From Plutella xylostella (lineage: Eukaryota > Arthropoda > Insecta > Lepidoptera > Plutellidae), in contig NC_063995.1 in NCBI RefSeq assembly GCF_932276165.1, positions 2,170,001 to 2,234,000 on the forward strand: a stretch of DNA of 64,000 bases, in the 5' to 3' direction. A program made the position numbers and the translations under genes. Shown here one piece after another: positions 18,979 through 32,400 of this stretch (position 1 is the first letter of the stretch; every line of letters starts with the position of its first letter). The notes beneath the pieces are model-generated. The model was not told where the DNA came from, made no database searches, and saw only the letters and a program-made list of their open reading frames with translations.

Positions 18979-19916
18979 CATTGGTACTCAACCTTTTTTA
19001 TATAAGGGCCACAAACACTTTTAAGTCATGGTGTCGCGGGCCGCAAGCAATTTTTTTAAAAATCTATTAAAAGCGATGTAAACTATGAAATAATAATATA
19101 TAGAAACACATGCATATACCTACTACTCTGTGTAAAAAGTATCGGGATTAGATCAATAAAACAAAAAATGATTGTTATTAATCCAAATTTATTTTATCAC
19201 CTTCAAAGTATGCTCCTTCAAAAACGATACACATACGCCAACGAATTATTCAATCATCAGAACCTTTTTTTTAACGCTGTTTCCAGCGTTGTGTTTAGTA
19301 CTCTTTTTTGTCTTCTATCAATTGTTAGTTAAAATCACTCACTAAAATCACACACGGTTATGTAGAATTTAATACAGCAAATTCGACGAAAAAGGCCAGA
19401 TTTGTGGAAAAAAAAATCGAGAAACGATTTTACACCACGATATCGCGCCTTTCGCACAAGGATCATCATTGTGAATGAATTTTTGAGCAAACACTCAGCA
19501 AATACTATCCAGCATCCACCATATTAACCAGATATGGCTGCAGCTCACGGCTCTAGCTTCTTTTTTTCCTAAACTCAAATTACCACTTCGAGGCACTGTT
19601 TTCAATCGATAGAAGGCAATAAGCAAAAATCGCCGCGAGTACTGAACACAACACTGAAAATAGCGTTTAAAAACATGTTGTGTTGTGATGATTGGATAAT
19701 TCTTTGGCGTAGGTATATCGTTTCTGAAGGAGCAAACTTTGAAGGTGATAAAATAAATTTGGATGAATATAAACATTTTTTGTTTTATTGCTATAATCCC
19801 GATACTTTTTACACTGAATGTATACTTGTTCTCTATTATCTCTCATGGCACGCGGGCCACTGATAAAGGCCCGGCGGGCCACATGCGGCCCGCGGGCCGC
19901 AGTTTGAGTATAGCTG
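18979..19916. mobile_element. hAT-type element nested in the Helitron-like element
   Basis: Ends CATTGGTACTCAACC and, inverted, CAGCTATACTCAAACTGCGG with rich GGCCCGCGGGCC sequence. CTCTAGAC occurs at 18971-18978 and 19917-19924, the 8-bp duplication. It in turn contains a mariner-type foldback element. Confidence 0.85.
19130..19815. mobile_element. mariner-type foldback element nested in the hAT
   Basis: GTGTAAAAAGTATCGGGATT at the left is inverted at the right end, and the inverted similarity extends about 130 bp inward (19130-19270 against 19675-19815). The frame 19675-19790 reads WIILWRRYIVSEGANFEGDK, close to the C-terminal end of Tc1/mariner transposases, and the left arm is its diverged reverse copy. 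Confidence 0.7.
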
Positions 19917-20038
19917 CTCTAGACCATATGTATACCAATTCAATGTCATTCAAATCCGTTCAGTAGTTTTGGCGTGAAAGAGTAACAGACAGACAGACTG
20001 ACATAATATTAGTTAGGATTAGGATAGTTAATTTTGAT

Positions 20039-20232
20039 CCGGCTAGCGCCGCCAATTGAAAAAAAACATAACATCCGTTTGAAAGCGTTCTTTCCAAGAA
20101 AGCCATACCCTTGTCATGCTTATATTATTATTACCCATCTCCCAACATCCAATGTGATGTCCTTGGCAGTTATAGGAAAACGCTATCAAACAGAAGTTTA
20201 TGATTATTTTTCAACTGGCGGCGCTAGTTCTG
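20039..20232. mobile_element. MITE with GCGCCGCCA inverted ends
   Basis: Left CCGGCTAGCGCCGCCAATTG and right, inverted, CCAGAACTAGCGCCGCCAGT form about 25-bp TIRs. About 190 bp, non-coding. Confidence 0.75.
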
Positions 20233-20830
20233 GGTATACATAATTATATCGCCTTAAATAACGTTAATTAGTGTATGTTTCACGATACCTGGAAATATAT
20301 AGTGGTTTAATTGTAGCATGAGGATACAATATCATGGAAATCAATATCCTATAACTATTTCTATAAAAAATTACAGTGGAAAATTAAACTTATCAGGATT
20401 ACGGATATTCTCATAGTTAGAGCCGAATTTTTAACGAGGATGTAAAGCTATTGACCGCACTAAAATTAGAATTTATGCCTTCAGAATCGACATAATTATG
20501 TGCTAAACTATCTTTCTGGCTATAATATGCCTCAGTAGATACTTGGCATTATATACAGGTGCTGTAATTGGCTGTTTGGCGTCAAGCTGCACATCCATAA
20601 AGGATTCAGGAAATGTTTCATTCCTGAAATTTACTGTAATTCTCGCCTCGTAATTACAGGGAAACTGAAAGAACTGGGTCGGGAATTTCAAGAAGAGAAA
20701 GTGAATTTTACTAATTAAATATCACGTCTCCGAGTGATTCCATTCACAGGTGCATATACTAAAATACTGGCAAATCTAAATTACCTACTTTAGATATTAT
20801 AGTTAAATTACTTTGCTTGATTCTCAACTG
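20233..20830. other. No gene recognised
   Basis: AT-rich sequence with short frames only. Confidence 0.4.
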
Positions 20831-20831
20831 A

Positions 20832-21275
20832 TTACGACAAGTTTGTACCTGTAAATTCTACAGTTTTAGGGAGTTGTGAGTGAGTGCCATGCAAGACTTT
20901 TGTCACGTCTTGACATTGCCTTGCGCCTCGTGCTAGCCCTTCTAATCGGGACGAGTCTACCTCGCAGCTCACGGTAGAGCCCCGGCCGAACTCCCAGAGG
21001 TCCCTAATGGCACTCCGGCCGGAAGAAAATTGATTCCGGAGCTCCCCCGTGGGACGCCCCTGACGGCCAGACACACACGGACGCCCGCGATTACCCCCTA
21101 ATCCATTACGGGGTCTTTGTTCCACGTTTTTAAAAGGCCTTGCCTTATATTCAGCTGATTGGTTTCGGGTTGAGGTAGCTTGTGTAGGGATTGAAATGAG
21201 AAAAAGCCGCTTATGTAACGTATAGAATGTGAGTGCTCCTCGATTATCCACGGCTGCCCAAATTGAATGATTCAT
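20832..21275 (-). other. Unclassified GC-richer segment with a 147-codon frame
   Basis: A frame of 147 codons covers a block that is GC-richer than its surroundings. Its translation has no family I recognise. Near its end (20893-20940) lies half of the GGGCTAGCACGGGGC MITE family (CAAGACTTTTGTCACGTCTT, GCGCCTCGTGCTAGCCC), so at least part of the frame is repeat DNA. More likely a degraded repeat than a gene. Confidence 0.3.
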
Positions 21276-22597
21276 AAGTTTAACGTGTATTATCTGTGTG
21301 TGTTATTCTAAATAGATACTTACGGTTATTGGTGTTTGTTTTTAGGTAACAAATAAATTTATTATGTTTTTCTTCATTTGCATGTAATAATCGTACATAT
21401 AGACTCAAATAAACTTACGGTCCATTTAGTACTACAAATTCCACTATTGGTAGAACTTACGCAAGGGTACCTACTACCTACACGCGCGTAAAATGATCAA
21501 TCATCCCAAGATAATATTATTGACGAATTTGTATCTAATTTCAGCAGCCAGGGGCCTCGCGTCGATAGCGAAGCCACGATGAACGGGGCGCTAACAACTT
21601 GTTTAACAAAGTTGATTGCATTGGGTTTGAAGATTTAGGTGAGTGTGAGTATGCAGGCAGGAATTTCATCAAAATAATGTACTTACATTTGCCATAATAA
21701 TATTTACATAATTTTAAATAAATTTTCCAATAAGCAAGTTACTTTGATTACTTGCTTATTGTGAAATAACTACTTAACACTTTCCAATAAAAATTTACTT
21801 GACTTTTTTTACTTCGCTTACAAAAGGTTGAAAAGAGCCAAAAACTTTTGTTTTATAAGTTTTGGAAATATCTGACCTTTTATCCTAACCTAATGCAAAG
21901 TCTTTTTGCAAATTGTAAGACATAAGTGATATAGAATGGTGTGAAGTTATACAGGCTGTCGCATAAAGGCGATAGATGAAAGGGGGTGACTCAGGGGGTT
22001 TTGAACAAGAACTTTAGTTGTACTTTTTATAATGTACATAATATACTTACTTGTTTCCAAAATAATAATTAGCACTCAAAGTAGTTGAATAAAACTAATT
22101 AAAATACATCCAAATTTTATTTACTATAATAAAAGAGCTTACAACTAAATTGACTTAAAGTTTAAAGTTGGATCTGAATTACTTAAGTACAGTCGTTCAT
22201 ACAGTATTGAGTATTATTTATTATAGGACCTTACCGTACTTTGATCATATACAAAAGTGAATATTAAATTAAGTTTTAATAATTGAAGATTTGTTTCTCA
22301 TAGATGTTATTCTTAGGTGGAACTTCACTAGCATAAAAAAGAAATCCTTCAAGGTGGGAAGAACAAAAAGTTTACTCTAAAAACAGGTTTCTAATAAAAT
22401 AATGAAACCTTGGAATACACAAGTATACCAACATCATCATCACATTTTAAATACGGGATCCAAAGCCGCATTGATTAAGATTTCAGACGGAACACAGGCA
22501 AAAGGTTTGACAAAGAGACGAACAATTTATTTTATTATACCTGATGAAGACCTGAATGATATATTTGATGATATTTATTTTGATTGAAAGTTCTGTC
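21276..22597. other. No gene recognised
   Basis: AT-rich. Inverted words AAGCAAGTTACTTTGATTAC/TTGCTT near 21730-21760 make a weak hairpin. No exon or repeat family assigned. Confidence 0.4.
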
Positions 22598-23031
22598 GCT
22601 GACCTACGCATCAGTACGAAGTGCGAATTTTTACATCGTCCGAGCAGTGAAGAATAAACTCAAATTTGTATGTGGCGGGAGAGTTCCTACATGAATAACC
22701 TACTCGGGCTAGCGACAGAATAACAGCGTCACGGGGCAGTTCTGTTCCGTGACAACAACGCTGAGTCGCCCGGCCCATTCACACTAACCACAACTACTGT
22801 AAACCGCCTGTAACAGTAATTCAGTAATTTATTATAAACTACCCACACAATTGTGAAAAATAATTATGTCTATTTCTATTTTAATAATGTTCCAATTTAT
22901 TAACTGTGTTCATGTCATGTATGTAGGTAGTTAGTCCAGTACAAATTTAATGTTTATGTTTTGTATTGTATTGTGTATGCTTGTGAATTAGTGTGAATAA
23001 ATGGTATGAATTTGAATTTGAATTTGAATAA
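22598..23031 (+). mobile_element. Non-LTR element 3' region with (GAATTT)n tail
   Basis: Ends in GAATTTGAATTTGAATTTGA directly after GTGAATAAATGG, an AATAAA-like signal followed by a tail, as in LINE 3' ends. The 5' part has a GC-richer block (22640-22780). No RT remnant is visible, so family is unknown. It lies just downstream of the obst-B stop codon. Confidence 0.45.
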
Positions 23032-23070
23032 TACGGTTTTGTAGTGGTGCACGCGCTGTAGATTCCTGTA

Positions 23071-23220
23071 GGGCTAGCACGGGCCGCAAAATGCGCACGT
23101 CAAGAAGTGTGAAAAGTTTTGCATCGGGTAATCACATCGCGCGGCCTCGGAAGCGAGCGCGACGGAGAACTTTTGTTTTGTCACATCTTGACCTGCGCCT
23201 CTTGTACCCCGTACTAGCCT
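23071..23220. mobile_element. MITE, GGGCTAGCACGGG family, copy 1
   Basis: Starts GGGCTAGCACGGG and ends CCCCGTACTAGCC, inverted, with the internal block TTTTGCATCG..CACATCGCGC..GCGAGCGCGACGGAGAAC. It begins 92 bp past the obst-B stop codon and so may form part of the 3' UTR. Other copies: 23636-23767, 63075-63208, half copy 20893-20940. Confidence 0.75.
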
Positions 23221-23312
23221 AGAAGATTCTGTATTTGATCAGCGCAATACAGACATACTTTTACTCTTCACTGCTCGCACGGTGAGAATCACTTTACTAG
23301 GCCCCTGGCGGT

Positions 23313-23402
23313 CTAGTTCTGTCGCCGGCCGCCCTGGTGGTTCTCCTGGTACTCGTCCTGCTGCCGCCGCTGCTGCTGCTGCTGCTGCTTCTGCTGCTGG
23401 TT
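23313..23402 (-). CDS. obst-B: obst-B coding exon 6 (Gln-rich C-terminus and stop)
   Basis: Acceptor CAACAG (23408-23403), then codons for N232-N260 and TAG at 23315-23313. The product is Gln/Arg-rich: NQQQKQQQQQQRRQQ followed by DEYQENHQGGRRQN. The CAG run could vary in length between individuals. Phase 0 joins exon 5. Confidence 0.88.
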   Translation of the reverse strand, partial: NQQQKQQQQQQRRQQDEYQENHQGGRRQN

Positions 23403-26400
23403 CTGTTGATACACGAATTGGTTTAACAGCATGAAGATGAATGAAAAGCGTGCTTAAAAGATCGGGCTACTTGAAAAAAGGCTCAAAGTATATGATACCT
23501 CTGGCGCGTATTAAAATATCGTTGGTCTGGCGAAGCCTCGGCAGTCAGCTTCTGAACGATCCTGTCACCCCGAAAACTAACTCTAGTCCAGCTCTACTTG
23601 TGTGTTTGTCACCGCCATGCTGATTGTATACAGCCAGGGCTAGTAGCACGGACGCATTTAAGACGTAACATACGTTTTGCATCGCGCTGACTCACATCGC
23701 GTAGCCTCAAGAGCGAGCGCGACGGAGAACTTTTGTCACGTCTTAAATGCGCCCCTAGCACGGGGCCCATCCCACCCCTTCAGTCCTACCTGTCGCTGGT
23801 TCTGCGGCACGTTGTCGTCCTCCTCCGGCGGCGGTGCGGTGGTGGTGGGCACGTCGCAGTCCTCCGTGGGCGGCACCACGCAGCGCAGGGACCGTCTGGA
23901 ATGAGGGAAGGAATACGTTAATACCTAAGTCTTGACATGAAAGTGTTGATGATAGATTGGAGATCGCGAGAAGTAGGTATATGTCTGTTACTCTGACCTC
24001 ATAATCACGTATATGAATTTCAAAGGGGTGAATGGACATGTAGTATCTTCAATTAGTTCTAATAATGCTTATGTGCCTACTGTGCAGATACGGATGTATA
24101 GTAAATTAATATAAAAAAAAATAGAACAAAAAGAATAATAAAATGTATAAAGTTGTTCTGGAATAAAAAGGTATTATTTGTTCCAAGTACAATATGTAAG
24201 TACATAATTCTATTATTTGTTCATCACGTTCACTTCTTTACAAAAAGGATAAAAAGCGATAATACAGCTTGTTGCTTGTTGGATGTAAACAAACAAACTA
24301 ACTAGAGGACCTCTTGAAAGAAAAAGAAAAGAAAGAAAAATAGTTTATTGCCACAAACAGAAAATACAATTTGAAAGCTTACTTATAAATACAAAGGTGG
24401 CAAAAGGACAGCCTCAGCTAATGCTGCGTATTGCATGCGGCAACACACTGCGCTGGTTTTCAGACTGCCAGTTCTTAATACTAACTTAAAAACTAAAACT
24501 AAAACTAAAGGTCACAAGGTACACACATAAGGTTTTATTGTAAGTATATGTGTATAGTGTTGCATAGATAAATAGGTATTAATACATGCAAGTGTGGTTA
24601 AATAATAAATAGAAGATATATGTATATATGTAAACACATAGTTAATAAACTAGACAACTGATTTGATGGCATGGTATAAATGATAGTAAAAATTTAATAG
24701 ATTATCATTTTTGTAATTTAAATAGTAAGGCAAATTCTTTTTTTTGGTTTTGACGTAAAAATATTTTAAAATTATGTTTAAAAACTCGTCGACTAGCTCT
24801 TGCTACAACTTATGTTTGTTCTTCGGCTAATACATAATGCTTACCTATCACATTGACCTTTATCAAACTTCCCGACCTTATCTATGGAAAATCTTAATCC
24901 CCTAGGCAAAGTAAATAAACTAGCAAGACATAGTTCAGCAATATACAAAACGGTCCGGCCACAGGTCGCTCGAACTTCGGACTTATCGGTCGGATATTCC
25001 CATATCAATGTGTGGAAGTTCTAGACTTAGATTTGGCTAGAACATGCAAGTCTCAATTCTTGTATAGAAACCAGGCAGTTAATTAAATGACTTACCGATG
25101 CAAGGAAACCTTATACCTTTATTTATTATTTATTTATTTATTTAAGAAAACTTACAGCTAACACATTTATCATATATAGCAAAAAGTAAAAAAAAAAAGC
25201 CAATTAAAAGTTTTCACTAATAACTAACAAATTAAAAAAGCCAGGGAAGCCGCTGTTGGTACAAACAAAAAATTAAAACCTATATTCTTAAAGGTAAAAT
25301 AACTGCAACACAAATAAAAGCTAGACAAACTTAGAACTAAACTTATCAGTTAAGAAATAATAAATGCTCTTGACATCACTATTGAATAAATCAATATCAC
25401 TGCATTCAATTGCCAGTGAGTTAAACAAGTGGGATGCTCTTAAAAGAAATGAGTTTCGACGGTAATTCGTGTGAACCACCGGCACATGCAAAATTAACTT
25501 ACGGCGGACTTGACGTTGGGGAACTAAAATGTTAATTTTATTTAATAAATCAGGACAATCAATGAGATTCTGACATAACTTCAGGAGAAATGCGATGTCC
25601 GACGCATCTCTTCTAATATAAAGAGGAAGTAAATGGAATTGATTACAATGGAATTCGTAACTTATTCTAGGGATTTTAAATTTAAAACACAAGTACCGAA
25701 TAAACTTTTTCTGAATGGATTCCAGCTTCAATTTGTAGATCCCATAGTGTGATCATCAGCGAAGAGGAGATATTTACTGTAACGGAAACAGGTGCCAATG
25801 TCATTTATATAGATGATAAAAAGGAGTGGCCCGAGCAGGGATCCTTGAGAGACTCCAGAGGGAATACATGTCCAGTGAGACATGTAACCATTTAAAACCA
25901 CAGCCTGAGATCTGTTACTGATGTAGGATGAAAACCAGCGGTATAAGTCTCCTCGAATACCAGACTGAAGGAGTTTATTTAGTAACATTCTGTGGTCAAT
26001 ACGGTCAAAGGCTTTGCTGTAGTCTGTATAAACAGCGTCTACCTGATTATTGTTATTCATTTGATCCGAAATAAAATCATTAAATAACAATAAGTTAATA
26101 TGTTTATAGACGGATAGATAGAATATTATACCCTTATAGATGGATAGATAGAATATTATTTGTACACACGCATGAAAATAACTTACCTACATACAAGTTA
26201 AATACTAACACATTGTTAAAGCGATTTATCCATATCTTGTAATAACGCATTTTTTTTTGGATGTCTCTCATAGACTGTCATCGAGAACTTTCATTCGACG
26301 GTAGGTGGACTGAATGAGATTTTACAAAAAAATACCTACTGACGAATAAAGAACCTCTTCCTTATTTCAAAGTGCGTTAAAATTTTTCCACGCGAATTAC

Positions 26401-29400
26401 GTGCGGGGTCTAGGCATATCTAAGTCTATGGTGGAAGTTGCGACACATTAACCGGCGGTTTAATTAAAAGTTCACCTGTCTAGCACAAACATGGCCGCGG
26501 GGAGCCAGAAGGTCATCAAATTGATGTTGATGAACTAAACTATATTATTATGATTGACTTACGTAACGGCTTTTGGAATAAAGGGCGAACTTGGAAGACC
26601 TTCGTGTAGCGGTAAATTGATGAAGCTCTACAAAATATACACACACACAGAATACCTCTATGTATAGAGTTATTCAATTTAATTTGATTTTGATACATAA
26701 TCTTAGGAAAATCTAACTAAGGGCGTCTTGCACAACAAAGTTAAATAAAATTGAATAGTTTGTCTTTTGCTCTGACAGTATAATGTCAGAGCAAGAGGTC
26801 ATAGATTTAATTTTATTTAACTTTGTTGTGCAAGACGCCCTAAGTCTCTCAAAACTAACTATAAGTATTTTTATTTTGAGAATTTTAAGTTTTGTTAAAT
26901 TAAGATTAACCTTCGGTTCGGCAAAATTTCCGGTCAAATTATAGTTTCCCTATAAGTAATAAATAGTTATACATATAAATTGCTACCTAAATGTTCTGCA
27001 AGTAAATATTTCAAATTGTTTGCGCATATCATGATCATCATCTGCAACAACAACATTTGACGATACGCAACGTAAACGGAGGTTCCTGTGCTCGCGGCTC
27101 AGAAAGCGAACAGGAAAAGTGTAATATCTCATTACACACGGATCGGAAACGAAGAAGAGTGATTGATGGTAATGACGTTAATGGGATACATAAGGATATA
27201 CCATTAGTTTATTTTCTTCTATGGGATATACATATATTTATGTACACATAAGGTACTGTCAAGGACTCGAATGTTCCCCTATTTATTTTTAAACTGAACG
27301 GATTGACCCTCGGGGTCACTCTATCTTACGGAAAACGAAGTATCGGAGAGTTGCTGCGCCAACCGAGACTCTATCTCATTGTATTAATCGTACCGGTTTT
27401 TTTTTCAGTTGAAGTAAACTTGCGGAAGCGTGCCTAAGTGTTAACTACAAACACACGTAAAACAATATGCACAGAGGATACTGTTTTGGAACCGCGATTA
27501 GATTTCCTCGATGGTACTTAGGTAATAATATTTCTTAGAAACTAATCTGCCAAGCAATTTATACTGCAATACAAACTAGATTAATGGAGGGTAGGTATTT
27601 TCATTTGATTCTTTTTCATACAAACAAGATTAACTATCTAGGTATTTGTCCAGACTTCAAGAGAGAGCTAACAAGAATCGCATATCGATAAAACACTGCT
27701 AATAACTTCTATTGATATCGTTAAATACGCATAATACTGTATAATATAACTGTATAAGTAACACTAATCTATTTGATCAACAAACAGAGCTTTTCAGAAT
27801 TTTGCACTAACACCTTTGAACGAAATTGATAAAGTTTTCGGAAAATCCTATGAATACCTTAGTTTTCTGCGCTCTTAGGCCTATGTCCTTTTACGACTGA
27901 TGATGCTGATGTTGATGTTATTGTAATGATGTTGTTATTGATGATGATGTGTATAATGATGATGAGGAAGCTACGTCACCTGTCGAACACGAGCATGGCG
28001 GGGCAGCGCTGCAGGCGCGGGTAGCCGCCCTGCCACTGCCAGTAGCGGTTGCACGACTTGATGATGATGATGATGATGAAGATTATAACAATGATGATGA
28101 TGAAGCTACGTCACCTGTCGAAGACCAGCATGGCGGGGCATCGCTGCAGGCGCGGGTAGCCGCCCTGGCACTGCCAGTAGCGGTTGCACGACTTGATGAT
28201 GATGATGAAGATTATAACAATGATGATGAAGAAGCTACGTCACCTGTCGAAGACCAGCATTGCGGGGCATCGCTGCAGGCGCGGGTAGCCGCCCTATGGC
28301 ACTGCCAGTAGCGGTTGCACGACTTGATGATGATGATGATGATGATGATGATTACAATAATAATGATAATGTAGCTACGTCACCTGTCGAACACGAGCAT
28401 GGCGGGGCAGCGCTGGAGGCGCGGGTAGCCGCCCTGGCACTGCCAGTAGCGGTTGCAGGACTTGCCCAGCGGCACGTTGCCGTTGGCGTCGTCGTTGCAG
28501 AGAGCTGGAATAATAGAAACATGCTGAGTTGGGAACCTTTTTATAAATGTATCTCGGTTTGCGACTCAAAGTGGACTCAAGTGCTCTGTGAAGCGGTAAT
28601 AGAGCTCTATTACCGCGTCGATGTGTGATGTGGAATTCGTAAAAGTCAATGAAACTTCTTGTTAAATACAGTTATACTGTAAAGCTTTTCCTAAAATGCA
28701 TCGCTTAAAAAGCTGGCGGTACGGCGGCTGGCGTTAAAAGTTTTAGCATCAAAGAAACATGTTTCAAACTGTCCTTTATTTTGCATAAAAGTTTGCACAG
28801 CTTAAAACTCGAAAACAAGTACAATTTGAAGCCAGTCAAGACCACTCCTGTCACTAACCGAATAAAACAGCTTTATTTGCACCGAAAGTCGTGAAAAAGC
28901 CCGACTTGAAAACTTAATCAAACCGCTTTTATGGTTAAATTTGTCTGAGGGACGAGTGAAAAATGAGTTTGTTTTTGTTGCTGCAATAAACTCTTGCATC
29001 GCGTCTAAATTGAATATTGATCGGTCTTAGCCTCTTAGCTCCGCTAAAAGAAAAAAGATCACGGCATGCGACAGGGCAAGAAATTACAGGATATTAAAAT
29101 AGTGAGTGTGTGTCTTGTCATGTCTATAACAGATCCAATACCGGACTAACGCTGAGTTGCACAAAGGAACTTTAACCTAATGTCGACCTTAAATGCCTTG
29201 CTTTGACAGTATAAGGACAGACATAGGATATCTTTTAATGCTGACATTAGCTTAAAGTTCATTTCAGTAACTCGGGGTAAGTAAATTTTACCACTTGAAG
29301 CAATTATTATTATGCACATTTTTAATACTAAATATTACAGAACTACACTGAATAATAAACTAGTTAATCCATCTAGAAGTTGTTCAACATGCTTTCAACG

Positions 29401-32400
29401 TGATTTTCGCGAAGTTTCGGCTACACACTCTACGGAATTGACGCTGCAGCCTGCCCCGAGTCTAGTTTCATGTCATTGCCTTTGCTGACACTTCCAAGCC
29501 TATACCGACATCCAAAGTGAGATGGTTTACTGCCAGTTTCTATAACTCTATCTATCTATTGTTAGATTGTTATAATTGACAGATTGTTACTTTTGCTTAT
29601 GTCAAAACCGTATGAAAATAACTACCTACTAGAACTACTAGATAGAGATATAGAAACTGGCAGTTAGAAAGAATGGTGATTTGAATATTTGCAATACCTA
29701 TGTGAATCTAGACTTGGAATAACACACACATTCAACACTAAAAGTTGCATAACTTTTGAACAACAAAGACAATTTTGATAAAATATGGGTAAGATTGACG
29801 GGTAGCATTACCATTCACACTAAAAAAACTAAATTGAAATTGGTTTAGCCTTTTGGGACCTACGCAATTTACGCATACAGATTCTTGTAAATAATTATTC
29901 TTATCAATAATAAAACAAAAATATATGTACACGCACACGCCACGCCCAAATAAGTAGGTACGTTAAACTTATAATACCCCTATTTTAAGTCAATAGTTTG
30001 AATTAGAGTTGTTACCAGAATCCCCCATTTTGTTCCTCGCATTTAGCAGAATCACGGCCTTTCGTACGTGTTAAATACAAATTCGCCATACAACGTCAAC
30101 TTCGAAGCAAGTTAGCAAGCAGACGGTAAAGTTTAAAATTAGATTTCATAGCATACATGGTATCGTTCGTCTGTCTCGAGCATAGAGTTCATTATCTTTT
30201 AACCCATTCAGGGCGATATGGACAAAAGCGTCGACGGTCGTGTGAGATTATGATCAAAGCTTTGATGTAGAATCCCTCCTTGTGGGCTTCGCTGCATCTT
30301 CAATTATACATTGTGTGTGTGCGGCTTTATGTGTGTATAGTGCCATTGTTGGTGGAATGAAATCATTTAGTTTAGTAGTTACCTGAGTAGGTTTCATTGT
30401 ATGTAAGTTAAGTTAAGATAGTTGTTGTAATTTTCCCGAGTTACGTATTATAATTATACAATGAACAGAATCTAGAAGAAGAAGAAAGAAAGAAAGAAAA
30501 TACATTTATTTCACACACACACGGAAACAACACACAAAATAAATAATAAAACAAATAATAAAAAAAAAATCTAAATATGTAGTTATAAATAGAACCTTTG
30601 TTTTTCTTCAATATCCACCCAGAGGTCAGCGGTGCGATTCCTGGATGGGTCCATAATGTTTGAGTTTCTATATTGTGGTAAGTTTCTAAGTTTGTTTAGG
30701 AGATGATTAGGAGAAAGACTGATCTTACTCGAATATGCGAAAAGTGACACGATACCTACTTACATGATGTCGGGTGGTAAATGTTGAACAACGTTTTTTT
30801 CAGGAGGATCGGTCCATCCAGACGGAATATTATTATGAATTTTCAGAACAGTGCCGACAAAAAAACAACGAACAAATTATAGTAGGTTGAATACAACGAG
30901 AGAGGCGTGGTCACTCGAGCTAGAGAAAAACTTACTTATTCCGTCAATAATTAGTAGGCTCCTTGTGACTAAAACTAATCCCTAAAAACCCAAAGTGACA
31001 AAATCTATCTTCACTGCACGGCTAGGTCCTAGAAGAAGTGACATCAATTGGGATCAATTGACATATTGAGAAATAGGCTTGAATGTAATCTGTAGGTAGG
31101 TCATGCCGATAACACTACAAGGGAAAGGACATGCGTGGCCTTTGAATCTGTTATTGTGATATCACTTTGCGTTTCACACAATTTTTTTTTTGTTGTATTA
31201 AGTTTTACTCTATCGCAAATTGTCTGGCGATTAAATGGTTTTTTTTTCTTCATACCAAACCAACCTACTTAGAAAAGTACAAAAGTACAAGTAATTTTAT
31301 CATAATGTTTTGTATTTAAATGCCCCGTTTGTATTACGAAACGATTTTTACATGAGAAAGGTAGAGGTAAATTATTAAGTATGATTATTATAAAGCTCAA
31401 CAAAAATAAAGCATTATCCTGGTAAAGATTCTAGGAAAAAAATTACACTGACTGGGTTTCGCGAGATTAAAATTCAACAAGCGGCCCTTGATGGAATAAT
31501 AAATTAAAGTATTCAATACACGCGCTAGCAATCGAATTGTATCCCATTCAGGATGGATTTACGGACCGAAAAATATTATGCATTTTTGTAATGATTTGAT
31601 TTGAACTTCATTCGCCTTGTCGGCTGTAAAAGCTTTAGGGCCTTACCACAAAAAAAAACAGTGTTTAACAGATGTTTAGCGCTATCAAACGCCTACAAAA
31701 TCTGTCAAATTTAGATTTAAACACTTGTTAAATAATGTTTAAAGTTTTTTGTGGTAGCACAGTTAATATTTAAACAAAATCACTGTGTGTTGGTGATTTT
31801 TTTATCCACCCTTTATCCATACAGTGTCAGTCGATTTGAAAATTAACGGTTTTTGCTGTAGTGGCTCTCGATCTTTTCGCTAACTATACCTATGGCATTC
31901 TTAACTAATCTGAAGATTGATAAAATCACTCTTGGTATAAGTGAACCACGATCTATTACACAGATTGGAAACCATTTGGGTGACATGAACATAAGCACGG
32001 AATCATTATTCTAATGGATTTACCGATCATTAGTATCATTACCCTTTAGAGGCAGTTACTAAAAATAAATTGGTATTGAGTAATAGCTTTGCGCATTGTA
32101 ATGATATCCGTTTGTAATAAAATGTAGGTATAATGGCAAAAATAAGCGAATTTTCTAATAGAATGTCTACTTAGAGATACCTATATCACGATGTAGGTCC
32201 ATTATTTGTCACATTCATATGTATGAAAACAAATTAATAATACAAATCCAAGTATCAGTACAGAGGTAAGTACAGTACTTACCTAATGTTAAAGTTAGGT
32301 GCAAAGTAAGAATAATAATTGGTATCTTTTCAAAAAGTTATTCCTAATAGAGAAGTGAGAATAATAATAGTTAACGAGACAGCTACCTATGCCAAGATTT

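Larger units (their letters stand above)
18877..20018 (-). mobile_element. Helitron-like Lep1-type element split by a hAT element
   Basis: Reverse-strand element ending CTAG at 18880-18877 (next base T) and starting TCCTAACTAATATTAT at 20018. Its two halves (18877-18970 and 19925-20018) join to the usual Lep1-type order. The gap is a hAT element with an 8-bp duplication. Confidence 0.8.

Noticed and set aside
27960..28383. CRISPR-like array
   Set aside because: Units of about 80 bp derive from an exon and the spacers are simple GAT repeats; the context is animal nuclear DNA.
27949..28628. Two plus-strand frames of 120-122 codons with repeats (DDDD, VAALALPVAVARL)
   Set aside because: They are the antisense of obst-B exon 4 and its tandem copies plus GAT repeats.
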